From contig JAJIRX010000159.1 of the NCBI GenBank assembly GCA_023853785.1, positions 1 through 64,000 on the forward strand: 64,000 nt of DNA, in the 5' to 3' direction. This stretch comes from Psilocybe azurescens. Lineage: Eukaryota > Basidiomycota > Agaricomycetes > Agaricales > Agrocybaceae. The notes under the pieces are model-generated. The model saw only the letters and a program-made list of their open reading frames with translations. It was not told the DNA's origin and made no database searches. Each line of letters starts with the position of its first letter. Positions within the stretch are counted from its first letter, which is position 1. Positions 23,351 through 35,400 of the stretch are shown here, one piece after another. The position numbers and the translations under genes are program-made.

Positions 23351-26224
23351 ATGTCATCGCTAGCTGAGGTCAAAGTCTCTAAATTAAAAGATTTCCCCAT
23401 GCTCACCGTGGGGAAAATCACACCGCTCATCCTCCACACCTGGACAAACGCCTGCAAGCGCTTCCTGAAACACTCTGGCAAGGAACTGGACAAGATTGTG
23501 AGCTTTGTGGCTGATGCCATGCTCGAGCTGTGCCTACAGGCGTGGTATCAGAGCCGGTTCCGATTGGATTGAAAAACCCACACTGTCAGAATACATTCAG
23601 GAACTGGCTAATTTAGTCCTCAACAAGAACTGGGCGCACCAAATTAAGCAACAGATCCTTTCAGCCAAACAGCCGGAGGGATCACATTTCATCAACTGGA
23701 GGATCGAGGTCGAGAACCTCAATGCTCTCCTCATCACCTCTTCCAAAAAGCACTCGTTCACCGAGGGTGCCCTCCGCGACCTCCCTCGGGCGAACACCCA
23801 CAGTGCACTCGCCCTCAAACTATACACCAATCCAGTGTCCGAGGATGCGGATTACAAGACCTGGGCGGATACCCTCCACGTGCTCGATGAAGAGCTTCAG
23901 AACAAAGACAAGCGGTTCGAAGCCAAGATGACAGCGGGGAAGGCAGAAAAGAAAAGCCTCCTCAGCCGCCTCTCTGACTGCAAGGAAGGTACCTCCCCTT
24001 CCACCCACACATCCAACTCCTCTTCCACTTCTGCCTCCACCAACTCAGCTCGGGTTCGCCTCACCGATGCTGAGCGCGCTGAAAGGGTGTAAACCATTCT
24101 GAGCTTACAATTTGTAGTGAGATACAGAGGCCCTTATTTTTGTGATTGTTATCTGTAATAAACTAGTACATTATACTAGTGAAGGGTAGGAGATACGCCA
24201 GACTATTAGGCTTTGAGGCTTTACTTCCTAGTGGGCCAACAAGAGTAATAGACCTTACAAACTAACTAAGGTGTAGTGTGGCCTATTAATCAGTGCTACA
24301 AATCAAAGACTACCTTTAGTTTCCTACACAGCTATCAAAGCAACCCTAACCGAAGCGTCCAAAGCGATCGCCCTGCTCCATTGATCATACTATTAGTCCC
24401 ATGCAAAGAAGAAACTCTTAAGAAATGACCTTGGCTCTTACAAGGGGTAACACCCACCAGTGTCTTACCAAGCGATCGCCAAGTGATGAAAACCTTATTA
24501 ATTAGCAAAAGTGATCACTGTGTCCAGGCCTCACAAAGACTGTTCACTAAATTAGGCGATCAACCGCTCGGGGATCAGGCATCACTGCACCACACGGGTG
24601 ATCGCCCCACGGACCGAATGTATTGGCAATTGAAATCTTGTGTACAACTCAGCATATGGCAGTCTACTAGATCCGACTATAAAAACTTGTAATTTGCAAT
24701 GCAGCCAACGTGAGTGAGCGATCGCCCAGCCAGCGATTGCCACACGATACTAGAGGTAACTTTCCTCATGATAAGGGCACCTGCTGTTCCAGGAGGTCCT
24801 AAACCAATAGCAACTGTGCTTGGGAACCTTGGTAGAGTTTCCTAGGAAATATACCCCTAGCAATCTAGTCCCGACATGCCTTAGCCGCAAGCCATCTGAT
24901 AAAATAAGTCGGGTGATCGCTACCCAAGGAGACACTGCTGCATGGACAACAATGTTATCTTCAAATAAGCGCCGTAGCCCAGGCAAACTAGTACTTTCCA
25001 CTATTATAATTGGTGCAGCAAAGGCTAGGCAGCACACGGTCCATTTCCTTCCTTTTCTCTTAGTCTCTTTCAATTATCACAAGCCAAAGTATCTATTTAG
25101 CCTATAAAAACAGCCCTGTATCTTAGAATAGGAACAAAGTAATTTACACCCCAGATTTGATATCAGAATTTACTCTGAATAAGAATTCTAGTGTTAACAC
25201 TTCGAGGACTAGTGATTTGTGTGATAAGAGATCGAACACTGCAGTTCACCTTAAGCAATTAGGGCGCTACCTGGTTTCGTGAGCGATTGCCATTGTGATA
25301 TTCAACATCAGGTCTATTAGACTTGATAAGCAGGCTTTTATAAGTCATCCGTGGACTGCCCTGGGGATTGTTAAGTACGGATTGGAACCCTATACGACTA
25401 GCGATTGCTCATAGTAACTAGGGACGACTGTCAGAGAACTCCGACTGTTCAGGACGTTGCCTATAGTAAGACTGCCCTGAGGATTATTAAGTACGGGTGG
25501 GAACCCAATAAAAGCTAGTGATCGCTCATAGTAACTAGGGACGACTGTCAGAGAAATCCGACTGTTTTCAGGACGTTGCCTATAGTAAATCAAGGACTGT
25601 GGACTAGTGTGCCCAGTTGCTTATAGGAACCAAGGATCTACTACATGTTAATACGGGTGATCGCTTATAGTGTTTGATAAAGTTTGAGTTTGGGTTTTAT
25701 AAAGAGAACTGTTAAGTGTCCCGTGTACACTCGCCCCCAAAAGCGATCCCCCTGATATTGGTGATCGCCCTCATATAGAGAGATCGCCCTTACTATTCAA
25801 GTGCCTTGTGTGTACTAGCCTGTAAAAGTGTTCTCTAGCTACTAGTGATCACTCCAGAGCGATCGTCTAAGTCTGTACTCTGCTAAACTAGTTATTGTAA
25901 TAAGCCTTACGAGCTTACCCTCCCAGATCGAACTGATCAATATAAATATTTGATTGGGTGTTGTGTATTGGGCAATTACAAAGTCACCCCGCACTAAACA
26001 TCTCAGCGCACTCCTGGTCAAATTCAAGGAATGCAACCGTTGCCGCAAGTTCTTTGCAGGGCATGAGACACCTGACTGCCCCATGACAAAGGCGAACACC
26101 TGGCCAGACTGGGCCACGTACAAGCCCCTTACTCGTGAGATGGGACTTGCCACACAGGCGGCCCAGAAACCCCGCCCTACCAGTCAGTTTCATTGGAATG
26201 TCTGCCCAAACGGAGGACTATGCT
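23351..26224 (+). pseudogene. Chromovirus gag, split by a 1.9 kb insertion
   Basis: Gag starts MSSLAEVKVSKLKDFPMLT at 23351. After a frame break near 23540 the capsid-like region runs to 24087 (IEKPTLSEYIQEL ... TDAERAERV). It resumes after the insertion at about 25981 (KHLSALLVKFKECNRCRKFF), a zinc-knuckle-like C-x2-C...H...C segment ending HETPDCPM, then a linker to 26224. The coding parts join in sense but not in frame, so either an indel or the exact insertion boundary is misplaced by a base or two. Confidence 0.75.
24088..25980. mobile_element. 1.9 kb TG...CA insertion in gag, rich in GATCGC motifs (possible solo LTR)
   Basis: Begins TGTAAACCATTC and ends GGGCAATTACA, i.e. TG...CA with the inverted ends TGTAA/TTACA. 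It has no long ORF. GCGATCGC-like strings occur about 13 times (for example near 24365, 24475, 24598, 24717, 24734, 24914, 25284, 25402, 25510, 25656, 25760, 25783, 25858). A ~108 bp unit is duplicated at about 25356-25465 and 25467-25590. Flanks (AAGGG left, AAGTC right) share only AAG, so the target duplication is not secure. A large solo LTR is the simplest reading. Confidence 0.55.
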
Positions 26225-29200
26225 GATGACGACACGTACATACCACCACATACTTCCACCACTTCACCCCCTCCCCTCTTCACCATTCCGCACCTCTACG
26301 CTTCCGTGGAGGCCACCGGACCCACCATTTCCGAATTCCCCCTCACATTTAAAGCACTACTTGACATTGGATGCCCCTCTACAGTGATTAGTGGCAACAT
26401 GGCCACCTCCCTCGGTCTGCGACGTTTTCCCCCTGCCGGCCGCTGGAAGACAATCTGTCTTCGCTCACAGATGGACCACTGCATTGTCGAGAGTATACGA
26501 AGTTAGAGCTGACATCAGGGAATGGAGTATGGACATTGAAGACCATTTATGCCAAGATTTGTGATGCCTTACCTGTATCTATTATACTGGGAATGCCATT
26601 TCTTTTGTCAGAACAAATCGTGATTGACACTGAGAGCTGGACAGCAATACAAAAGTCCACCAACTACGACCTACTCAACCCCTCAATACTGGAGCGTATC
26701 TGGCAGCCGGAATACACCATCCCTCCCGCCCCACCCCCCCCAAAACCAAAATGCCCTCCAAAGATACCCTTCGAGAGTGTCCCACCACCCCCACTCAATG
26801 GCAGCTGCCTCTCGCGGGCGCTGTCATGGCTGCGTGCGTGCCAGCATTGAGACACTGGCGTTCAAAGAGTGCATGGCAGCCCTCGACGCCGAGATGAAGG
26901 TGGAATTTGCCGACCTCTTCCCCCTAAGCGTCTCCTGGACATGACAGACACCGTACCCAACCACATATACCACAGAATTTGGCTCAAAGAGGCTAACAAG
27001 GTGGTCAAAGGACGCGGTTACTCTGCACCCAAGAAACACCACGACAGCTGGAAAATGCTGCTTGAGGAGCACCTAGCTGCAGGGCGACTACGCCCCTCAT
27101 CGTCTGAACATTCCTCCCCCTCCTTCATCATCCCGAAACTCCGGAAGGGAGTGCCTGACCACACCGTCCCCCCCGCTGGGTGAACAATTATCGGGAGCTC
27201 AACAACAACACCGTATGCAACATTTTCCCCTTGCCGCGCATCGACGACATCCCTCGCAGACTGTGGGAAGGGCAAGATCTTTGCCAAACTAGACATGACC
27301 AACTCGTTCTTCCAGATGAGGGTCCATCCGGACAACATACATCTCACGGCCATGCGGACCCCCTGGGGACTGTACGAGTGGACTGTCATGCCGATGGGCA
27401 GATGCAATGCCCCGTCAACACACCAGTAGCGCATGACTGACGCACTGCAACACCTCATAGAAATTATATGCCATGTAGACCTCGACAACATCATCATCTG
27501 GTCGCAGGACGAGGCAGAACATCGCCACAATGTCAGAGCAGGGCTGGAAGCCCTGCGCAAGGCCGGACTCTACTGCAACAAATGCAAGACCGTGCTATGG
27601 GACTCTGAGGTCAACTTCTTGGGACACATCGTCTCTAGCCACGGTATCATGGCGGATCCTCGCAAATGTGACCACATTGTCAACTGGCCTGTACCCACCA
27701 CCGCGACCAACGTCCATGGCTTCCTAGGCCTCACGCGTTACTTGGCAGCCTTCCTTCCTGCACTCACTGAACACACCTCCATCCTCACACCGCTCACAAA
27801 CAAAGACTGCAACCGCGAATTTCCCAGAATGGACGGAGGTGCATCAGGTCGCGTTTGATGCCATCAAATGTATGAGTCACTGGTGTCGGATGCCTCACAG
27901 TTATTGACTATGAGGACCCCGACAAACACATTTTTGTCACCACCGGACGCCAGCAAGAGGTGTACTGGCACGGTGCTCAGTTTTGGTGAGACGTGGGGAG
28001 ACGAGGCCAGTTGCGTACGACTCATACCAACTCAACGTGGCCGAACGCAACTACCCTACACATGAGCAAGAGCTCCTCACCATCATCAAGGCGCTTAAGA
28101 AGTGGCGCACCTACCTTCTTGGCGCCAAGTTCAAAATCCACACGGACCATTGCACACTCGAATTCTTTGAGACCCAGCCTGAGACCTCCAACCGCCAGAA
28201 GCAGTGGATCAACATGCTTGCGGACTTTGACTTCAGCATTGTGTACGTCCGAGGTGAAGACAACACTGTGGCAGACGCGCTCTCACGCATGCCAGACAAG
28301 GCGCCCTCGGCAGAGTTAGCAGTGTGCGCCTTGGCACACACACGCACCTGCTCCTCCTCCTCATCCACTCCTCCCCCCTGCCAACAAGCACCCAGAGTTC
28401 CTCGCAGCAGGAGTACTCAACATCACAACCGACCAGAGCCTCCTGGCCCAACATGTGCCGCGACCTCAAGCTGCGTACATCCCCTCCTGCATTGAATGCT
28501 GGCGCTAACAAGGATTGCACCTCCAAACCCACCGGTCCCTTACACCCCCTACCCGTCCCCCGACACGCAGTTTGACACAGTCGCACTGGACTTCGTCAGC
28601 CCACTGCCTGAAGAGGACGGCAAAGACACTATCCTTACCATCACCGACACTCTGGGAGCAGACATTCGTCTCATCCCCACTCACTCCTCCGCCTCTGCTG
28701 CAGACATCGCCCTAGCATTATTCGACGAATGGTACTGCGACAATGGGTTGATGGCAAGCCTCATCTCAGACTGGGACTCACTATTCACTGCCGACGTCTG
28801 GACTGAACTACACAAACTAACAGGAGTCAAGCTCAAAATGTCCACGGCCTTCCACCCGAAGACAGATGGCAGCAGCGAGCGGACGAACAAGATGGTCATG
28901 CAGGCCATTCGCTACTTCGTAGACTGCAACCAGAAAGGGTGGCATAAAGCGCTACGGGCGCATACATTTTGCCCTGATGAACACGGTCAATGCTTCCACC
29001 GGTTTCTCCCCCTTTCAGCTCAAAACCAGACGCTCTCCACGCATCATCCCTCCCCTCATACCCCCTCTTGACTCAGCCCCACCGGCCGAGACCTCCAGCG
29101 CTGAGATCATCAACAAGATCAACTTAGATGTCATGCAGGCGTAGGACGTGCTCACAGCTGCCAAGGTGCGACAAGCTTACCACGCCAACCAACACCGCAG

Positions 29201-29691
29201 CTGAGATTGCATACAAGGTGGATGACCTAGTCATGCTGTCCACTGCAAACCGTCGCCATAATTACAAGCGCAAGGGCACCAAACGCGTTGCCAAATTCAT
29301 GCCGCACTTTGATGGCCCCTACTCTGTTGTCGCCGTGCACCCTGAAAAATCTGAATACACATTGCATCTACCAAACAACCCCAAGACCTTCCCCGGATTT
29401 CACGCCAGCCTCTTGAAACCCTTTGTGCCGAATGACGTTATGGCTTTCCCTGACTGCGCACTGCCCAAACCCGGCGTCGTTGTCACTGAAGATGGCACGG
29501 TCGAGAATGTTGTCGACAAGATCGTAGACAAACACAGAATGGGCAGAGGCTGGCAATTCCTAGTGCAATGGGTTGGCTATGGCAGAGAACACGACAAGTG
29601 GATAGCTGGCCACCTCCTCAAAGACAACGAAGCCCTAGACACCTGGGAAACCAAGAATGGCATCCCCAACGACACCAACGACCTCACATAA
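26225..29691 (+). pseudogene. Chromovirus Pol: protease, RT, RNase H, integrase, chromodomain
   Basis: Protease: ALLDIGCPSTVIS near 26358. [19 protein letters not shown] near 27281 and PMGRCNAPS near 27392; the catalytic box reads VDLDNIIIWS (27475-27504) where YxDD is expected, so the second Asp is Asn. RNase H: TTDAS near 27935, QELLTIIKALKKW near 28070 and HTDH near 28140. Integrase: VALDFVSPLP near 28585, SDWDSLF near 28768 and DGSSERTNKM near 28866 supply the D, D and E. A chromodomain ends the protein (FLVQWVGYGREHDKWI, about 29558-29605). Frame breaks near 26932, 27170, 27255, 27430, 27840, 28390 and 29000 prevent one continuous frame; several are in C runs. Confidence 0.9.
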
Positions 29692-29897
29692 ACACCCTGT
29701 CACATATTTTATTTTTATTTTTTCACCACAAATTCCCGCCCACTCATTCCTTACACTCTCCGCAGTTCATTCTTCACGATACATACATCATCAACACCAT
29801 GTCATTGCACAGATTCTCCACTTCCATAGTATAGCCTTCCCTTCACCCTTCTTTCCACCCCCCCCTGGGGGGGCCATTTTTCTGAGGAGGGGAAGAG

Positions 29898-30184
29898 TGT
29901 AAGCCTGGCCCTTCCCCCTGTCTCACCCCTTGCTCATCGTCTGCATGCGCGACTGAGATCACACTTATGTTCTTGATCATCACCTGACCCCGACATACAA
30001 TTTTACATGTCTCCATACCTTCGTTCCTTGTCTCTTACCACATCGAACGAAGGTACATATTTAGATTATTGTATTTGTAGTCAGGGTCTCTTACCACATC
30101 AAACAAAGACCCTTTTGTCCTTTCCTTCCAGGCTATCTTAAGCACCACAATCCAGTGAGGCTTGTCGTACCCGGCAGCCTTTCA
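29898..30184 (+). repeat. 3' LTR of the chromovirus
   Basis: 287 bp copy of the 5' LTR, one C shorter near 29912. Preceded by the polypurine tract 29884-29897 and followed by CCCAC. Confidence 0.95.
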
Positions 30185-30189
30185 CCCAC

Positions 30190-30967
30190 GAAGATTGGAA
30201 GGATCTGCTGAAACCTGGTACTGGTCCTTGCCTGAGAGTTATCGAGATGTGATTGAAAAGGATTGTGACAAATTAAAAACAGTGATTACTGATTTTTACA
30301 TGAACTGGAAATGGTTAGATCAACAAAAGAGTAAGGCTATGAGGGCCTCCTATTGTGAACAGGGGCATACCAGAGAGACACCCAGTGAGTACTTTATTTG
30401 TAAATCCACCTTACTAAATGTTGTTTGGACTTTAGATGATTCCGAGATGATTCTAGAAATAATGGAAGGAGCACCTGCAAGTTGGAATACAGTATTGACC
30501 ATGCAATTGTATTCTAGTATACTACAATTTCAAGCTGCAATAAGGTATCATGAAGATGCCCTAATGAAATTAGACCAACAGATCTCTGGAAACTACACTA
30601 GGAATCATAATGAGGATTATCAAAATTATGTGAAAAATCATAACACAACACGTGAATATCCAGCTAGAACACATCTAGCAGGCTCTTATCGTGATATGCC
30701 ACCACCGAAATTTCCGAAGGACAATTCAGTAGTCACAAAAAGGGTTTATCCCCAGAGGAGAAAGGCGCTAGACCTTGTAAATATTGTGGAAGTGGCAAGC
30801 ACTGGGATAAAGAATGTAGACACACATTTAAAGGAGGAAGGGAGGCTCACACTAATCTTTCTAGAATTTCTTCAGAACAACAGGAGGCTGATGACAAATA
30901 TGAGGATCTATATTACCAGTTAGACATGGAGAGCGAATCAGAACTAACAAGTGAGGAAAGTGTATGA
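30190..30967 (+). pseudogene. Gag of the older Gypsy element, 3' part with CCHC zinc knuckle
   Basis: Continues the capsid (RRLEGSAETWYWSLPESYRD, then a retrotransposon-gag fold region to about 30570). A CCHC zinc knuckle, CKYCGSGKHWDKEC, is encoded near 30775 but in the next frame: the shift falls at a run of four C (30750-30753), where five C would keep it in frame. The frame ends in an acidic tail (ESESELTSEESV) at about 30967. Nucleic-acid binding and particle assembly are the family roles. Confidence 0.8.
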
Positions 30968-30979
30968 TGTACTTATAAT

Positions 30980-31713
30980 GTGACAACAAACCTTGGAAAG
31001 GATGAAACAGCTTCGGAAGTCAGGCAGGTCTTTTCGAGACACGCAGTAAAACAATCCTTAAATAGGAGAACATGGCGACAACTAGCTAGAGAAGCAAATT
31101 TAGTTTTTGTAGAAGAAAGGACTTCTGTAAAGACAAACATCCAAGAAAACATGATTGAATTACAACAACACATGGTGCAACCACCAGGATGTGCTTTCTT
31201 GAGAGCAAAGGCGACACAGACCTATGCGATTGTAGGAATTAATACTGAAGAAAAACCTATATGAGTAATCATTGACTCAGGATCAGACATTACATTGATT
31301 TCCTTGAAAACTATTGAAGGACTAAAACATACTCCTAAAATTAAGGCTGGACAAAAATCAATCTATTGAAAGTGACAGGTAACTGTTCTATATCTGGTTT
31401 TGTGGATTTGGACATGATCTTCCAAACTAAGGAAGGACCAGTTAAAATGAAAATAGAGGCATATGTAGTGAAGGGAATGTCAACACCTTTCATTTTAGGA
31501 CATGACTTTGCGGATCAATACTCCCTGTCAACTATTCACAAAGAAGGAGAAACTTATGTCAAATTTGGTGACAGTGGACGACATCTGAGAGTGGAAAACT
31601 CTGTAGGATCACCTTTTGCTCGGAGCAAGGATATACATTTCAAATATGAGCATTGCCTAACAAAACTACGAAAAACACAGAATGAAAGGCTCACCGAAAA
31701 GGATATTGTTTGA
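30980..31713 (+). pseudogene. Retropepsin region of the older Gypsy element
   Basis: A basic/polar segment leads to EEKPI, a TGA, then VIIDSGSDITLIS (about 31267-31305), the retropepsin active-site motif D-S-G. The family-like residue at the stop would be Arg, so CGA to TGA is likely. A run of five A near 31348 causes another frame change before KVTGN. The flap and C-terminal part follow, with STPFILGHDFADQYSLS at about 31480-31530. No RT follows. Confidence 0.8.
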
Positions 31714-31965
31714 AGAGGAGGAATAGACTACAAAGCAAAAATTCAGAAGTATGAGCATCTCGAAGAGAAGTAATTCCACCATATAGCAGTCGAAAGATTG
31801 ATATCTGTTGGTATCTACAGACAAAGTCTACGTTGTTATTTGTTGAAAGAAATATTCTAAATAATGCTAAAGGAGAAATATGTGCTGGAGTTCCTGACAT
31901 GTTAGTAGACACCATCCGACCAGTGATTCACATTTTGAACTTTACCGGACAACCATACATAATAA

Positions 31966-33772
31966 GTGTACTTTGCAGTGCCTCCCATATTCCGTTGGAC
32001 TCCAACAGACTTTCACCAGACCCAGCCAATTCCAATGGACAGTCCATTGGAGGTCCAACGGATTCTGTTGGACTTGACAAAATTCTGCTACCAGTCCAGT
32101 CAGAGTCTGGCCAAATTCTGGTCAAAGTCCGGTTGGGTCACTTCGAGACAGAAAACAGGTGGACTGGCCAGACTGTCCAGTCCATTGGACTTCTGTTGGA
32201 CTTCCAGTGGACTTCCACGGGACTCTCAGCACTTAATTAGACCAGATCCAAGAGTGCTCTGTCCAGTGGATGTCCAGTGGACTGTCATTGGTTTAATTGC
32301 AGACTTGGGAGGGGATTTAGGGACAGTAGCAGTGTTCTTGGAAGCTTTGGGAGTCATATTAAGGAAGCTAGGTCACTAGGATAATACTTCAATCTTATCT
32401 TTAATTCATGTAACAATCTAATATAATATATTGAAAACTATATACTACATTATTATCTACATGCAAAAGAAGTAAAAATATATTTAAAAAAAAGAAAGAA
32501 AGACTAAGAAATGGGAGCAGGAGGGTACATTGGTGGTGTTGTGGTCATTGGCCGTGTCGTCATCTGTACATGGTCCCTGTCGAGGTATGTGTCAGTGTTG
32601 TGGTCAGTTGTGCCTGCCTTCTGTATGCATCGGTGTTGTCATCGGCTGTATGTGTCATGGTACACATCCGTACCTGTCGTTCATGTTGTCCATATGGTTG
32701 TGGCATGTGGTCGTTCTTGCCTTCTCCCTTGTGGTCCTTGTGGTCCACGTTGCCCTTGCCCTTGCCCTGCCCATCCTGCTTGCCCTTGCCCTTGCCCTTG
32801 CCCTTGCCCTTGCCTCGTGGTCGCCCTTGCCCTCGCAGTCCTCAAAGCAGTTGTCCTTATGGTCCTTGTGGTTGTCTTCCTTGTCCTTGTTGTGGTTGGC
32901 CCTGTCCTTGTTGCTCTTGCCCTTGTGGTCGTCCTCCCTCATTCTTGTTGTGGTCAGCCCCACAGACCTGATTGTGGTCTTCATTACAGTCGTCCTGGTC
33001 CTGGTCGTTGCTGTTGCCATTGCCCTGTACACATCCATGTTGTAGTTATCACTGTCGCGGTCCTCATTGGGTTGGCTGACAGGGGGCGGCTGCCGTGAAC
33101 AGCCACCTACACGAAGATGGGGGGGAAGGGGCAAGGTGGGTGGTGGGGAGAAAAGATGAAGGGTGGGAAGAAATGAATCCATGCCACGGTTTCACAAACA
33201 TTTGAGTCATGTGACTTTGAATGTGCCACATCGGACTGCTCACCCTGCAGACTGAACAAAATACAGAATTCTGTTGATAAGGACCATATACACTCAGAGA
33301 AATATATCAGTCTATTGACTCTATACTCTCTACTGTGTTCTATGTGTGATGTCTCTTTAATTAATCCAAGTTCTATTTTTCTATTAAGATTTTCTTTTTT
33401 ATTAATACTAATATGAACAACCCTCTGCTTGCTGTCTGTTGGACTTCCATTGGAATTCTGTTGGACTTGTCTGCTGGAATTCCAATGGTCATGTCCGGTG
33501 GGATTCCAATAGACTTCCGATGGACTTCTGTTGGTCCTGTCCAGTCATTTCTAGTGGACTTTGACTGCTGGTTTGGCATTATTCCAGTGGACAGTCCACC
33601 CAGACAGTCTGTTAGACTTGTAGTCCAGTCAGACATTCACCAGAATCTCACCAGAATCTCACCCAAAATTTTCAGCAGTCCTAGACCAGAAAAATCCTCA
33701 TTCTGAATATAGAAAGTCTGACAGAGTCCAACCGGAGTCCAACCAAAAAATGGGGGGCTGTGTAAAGACCTC
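31966..33772 (-). mobile_element. TIR element E1 with palindrome-rich ends (unrecognised family)
   Basis: Oriented on the minus strand: its GAGGTCTTTACAC end is at 33772 and its GTACTTTGC end at 31966. Both subterminal regions (31980-32290 and 33420-33750) are crowded with GTTGGACTTCCA / TGGAAGTCC-type short palindromes. Inside lie a GGCAAGG-repeat low-complexity frame, the TATTTTGTTCAGTCTGC string shared with E4 and, near 32465, the GCATGTAGATAATAATGTAG string shared with E5. The 8 bp outside each end differ (CATAATAA and TGTGATGG), so it is not a simple insertion. Confidence 0.7.
32560..33182 (-). CDS. Acidic / Gly-Lys-repeat low-complexity frame inside E1
   Basis: On the minus strand, overlapping frames encode Asp/Asn/His-rich segments around a six-base repeat (GGCAAG)n at 32750-32815, which gives GKGKGKGKGKGK in one frame and RARARARA in another. 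The same plan, acidic / GK repeat / acidic, appears in E2 and E4 in the matching orientation relative to the element ends. The Val/Leu-rich plus-strand ORFs here are shadows. Whether it is translated is unknown; frames are not maintained from end to end. Confidence 0.35.
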
Positions 33773-34150
33773 TGTGATGGTACCTCCTGCTGATTTATTC
33801 GAGGTAGATGTAGCTATAGATGTTTCATGGTGTTGACTGCTAGACAACTGAGGGTAATGTGAGCCAGAATCAGTGACCATAGGGGAGGAAGTCCATACTG
33901 GAGGTGAATTTGATACAAGAGATGCTGTTGGCTGTTGCACAGGCACATGATTCAGTGGTAAAGGAGATTGATCTTTTCTTTTCCCTGAGTTGTATGGCCT
34001 CTGACAAATTTAGCTTGAGACTTCTTTTGCTGAGGTGCTTCTTGGATGTGTATTTCACCATTGTCTTTGTCTATAGCAATCATAGAATCAATGCTAGAAG
34101 TTGCATGAGCTTTGTCTGGAACAGAAGTGCTGATGTTCTTGAGTGCTGAA
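33773..34150 (-). pseudogene. Fragment of an unrecognised Ser/Thr/Pro-rich protein, truncated by E1
   Basis: Reading leftward from about 34140: VPDKAHATSSIDSMIAIDKD, a QAKFVRGHTTQGKEK segment, then after a frame change near 33950 PVQQPTASLVSNSPP and a Ser/His-rich stretch ending NKSAGGTIT exactly where E1 begins. Disordered composition; no domain seen. Probably the middle of a longer transposon- or host-derived gene. Confidence 0.4.
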
Positions 34151-35400
34151 ATATAGATATTACAGTCTGCAACTGTTAGAAGGGGTGTTCATTTATATCC
34201 CATACAAATGGGATGGAATGCTTGTCTTTCAGTATCATATTTTGCTCAGTTGAGGTTGATATGAGTATATTTATTAATGATACATTGAATTTAAATGCAG
34301 AAACTTATGTTCAGTCCAAGAAACAATTTGGAGCAGTCAATCAAACTCCTCAGAGTTGGATTTGTTATTGGCATCGCAACCATCACTTCCATACATATCA
34401 ACCTGCTTCAAGTACCATGTAGGTATGGGGTATGGGTTATGGGTTATGGTATGCAATTCCTGGTGAACCAAGTCAGTGGATGGCTGAGGCTATGGGTTAT
34501 AAGGGGTTATGGGTTTTGAGAGGTATGAGTTAAGAGGGGTCTGACTGTAAAATCAAAAACTTTGTGGTAAAGAAACACATATTTTTCATATAACTCTATG
34601 TATATGTGACTTATTTTTCTTAAATAAAATTAATATTTATATTCTACTAATCTTTACAATTATAATGATACCAAAATATAGCTGACAGTGCCATGTGGTT
34701 GCAGAAAGCAGGTTGCATTTTCCACATATATTCAACTTTACAGTATTTTTCATAATGAACTTGTTGATGTAACATTCACATAATGCTTTAATTAGAGGCA
34801 TATTTTCTTTGATTTTATGAATATTTTGATATATAGTATGTGAGTATAGCTTCAGAGGAAGGGCCAGAATATATTATTTGGTGCTGAAAAGAAGGGTATA
34901 TAATTCATTCAATGTGAAGGATAGCACAAACAATAATGGTGAAGTTGATAGAGCATGTGTATAATTAATATATATAAGGTGTTGGTTTGATTTCTATTGA
35001 GTGCATTTTATCATTTCACATTTATTACAAATATCATGTCACTTCAATGAATTATTTAAGAGCTCATGTAATAATTTGTTATATAAGGCTGATTAAGCAT
35101 TGTCTTGTGAACTGAGTAAATACATTCTGAGAAATTCTGATCAGATTTTGGGCAGAACTGATTTGGAAAATTTCTGGTGAATCAAGTAAGTAAATTCCAA
35201 GTAATACTGATTGGATTCTAAGTGGATTTTGAGCAGATCTGATAGGGTCCAAGTGGTTTTGACCAGTTCAGATTAGTATTTGTGGTTTATAAACAATTAA
35301 ATGATTGAGAATTAGGACTCAAGCTATGATGATGATAGTGAACTAATTTTGAAAATACATTCATATCTGCTATGATAACATGCTCAAAAACATATAAAAT
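34151..35400. other. No gene seen; AT-rich
   Basis: Contains a short GGTTATGGG-type repeat tract (about 34425-34540) and otherwise featureless AT-rich DNA. Confidence 0.5.

Larger units (their letters stand above)
22549..30184 (+). mobile_element. Young Ty3/Gypsy chromovirus, 7.6 kb, inserted into the older Gypsy gag
   Basis: The two LTRs (22549-22836 and 29898-30184) are identical by eye apart from one C in a homopolymer (six C against five). A 5 bp duplication, CCCAC, flanks the element (22544-22548 and 30185-30189). The internal order gag, protease, RT, RNase H, integrase, chromodomain is that of chromoviruses. A polypurine tract (GAGGAGGGGAAGAG) precedes the 3' LTR. Gag is interrupted by a 1.9 kb element (24088-25980), and RT has a changed catalytic box, so this copy is non-autonomous despite its youth. 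Confidence 0.95.
20699..31965 (+). mobile_element. Older Ty3/Gypsy-type LTR retrotransposon, 3'-truncated and carrying nested insertions
   Basis: The 5' LTR is followed by gag, a zinc knuckle and a retropepsin. Reverse transcriptase and integrase are missing: the trace stops near 31960, just after the linker that normally precedes RT (LFVERNILNNA ... IHILNFTGQP), where element E1 begins. The younger chromovirus 22549-30184 sits inside gag with a CCCAC target duplication. Without it the gag frame continues from QLRQIV to RRLEGSAETW. Confidence 0.85.

Noticed and set aside
32511..33098. Plus-strand Val/Leu/Cys-rich ORFs resembling membrane proteins
   Set aside because: Complement of the purine-rich (GGCAAG)n tract of E1. 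Hydrophobicity is a by-product of the CTTGCC repeat.
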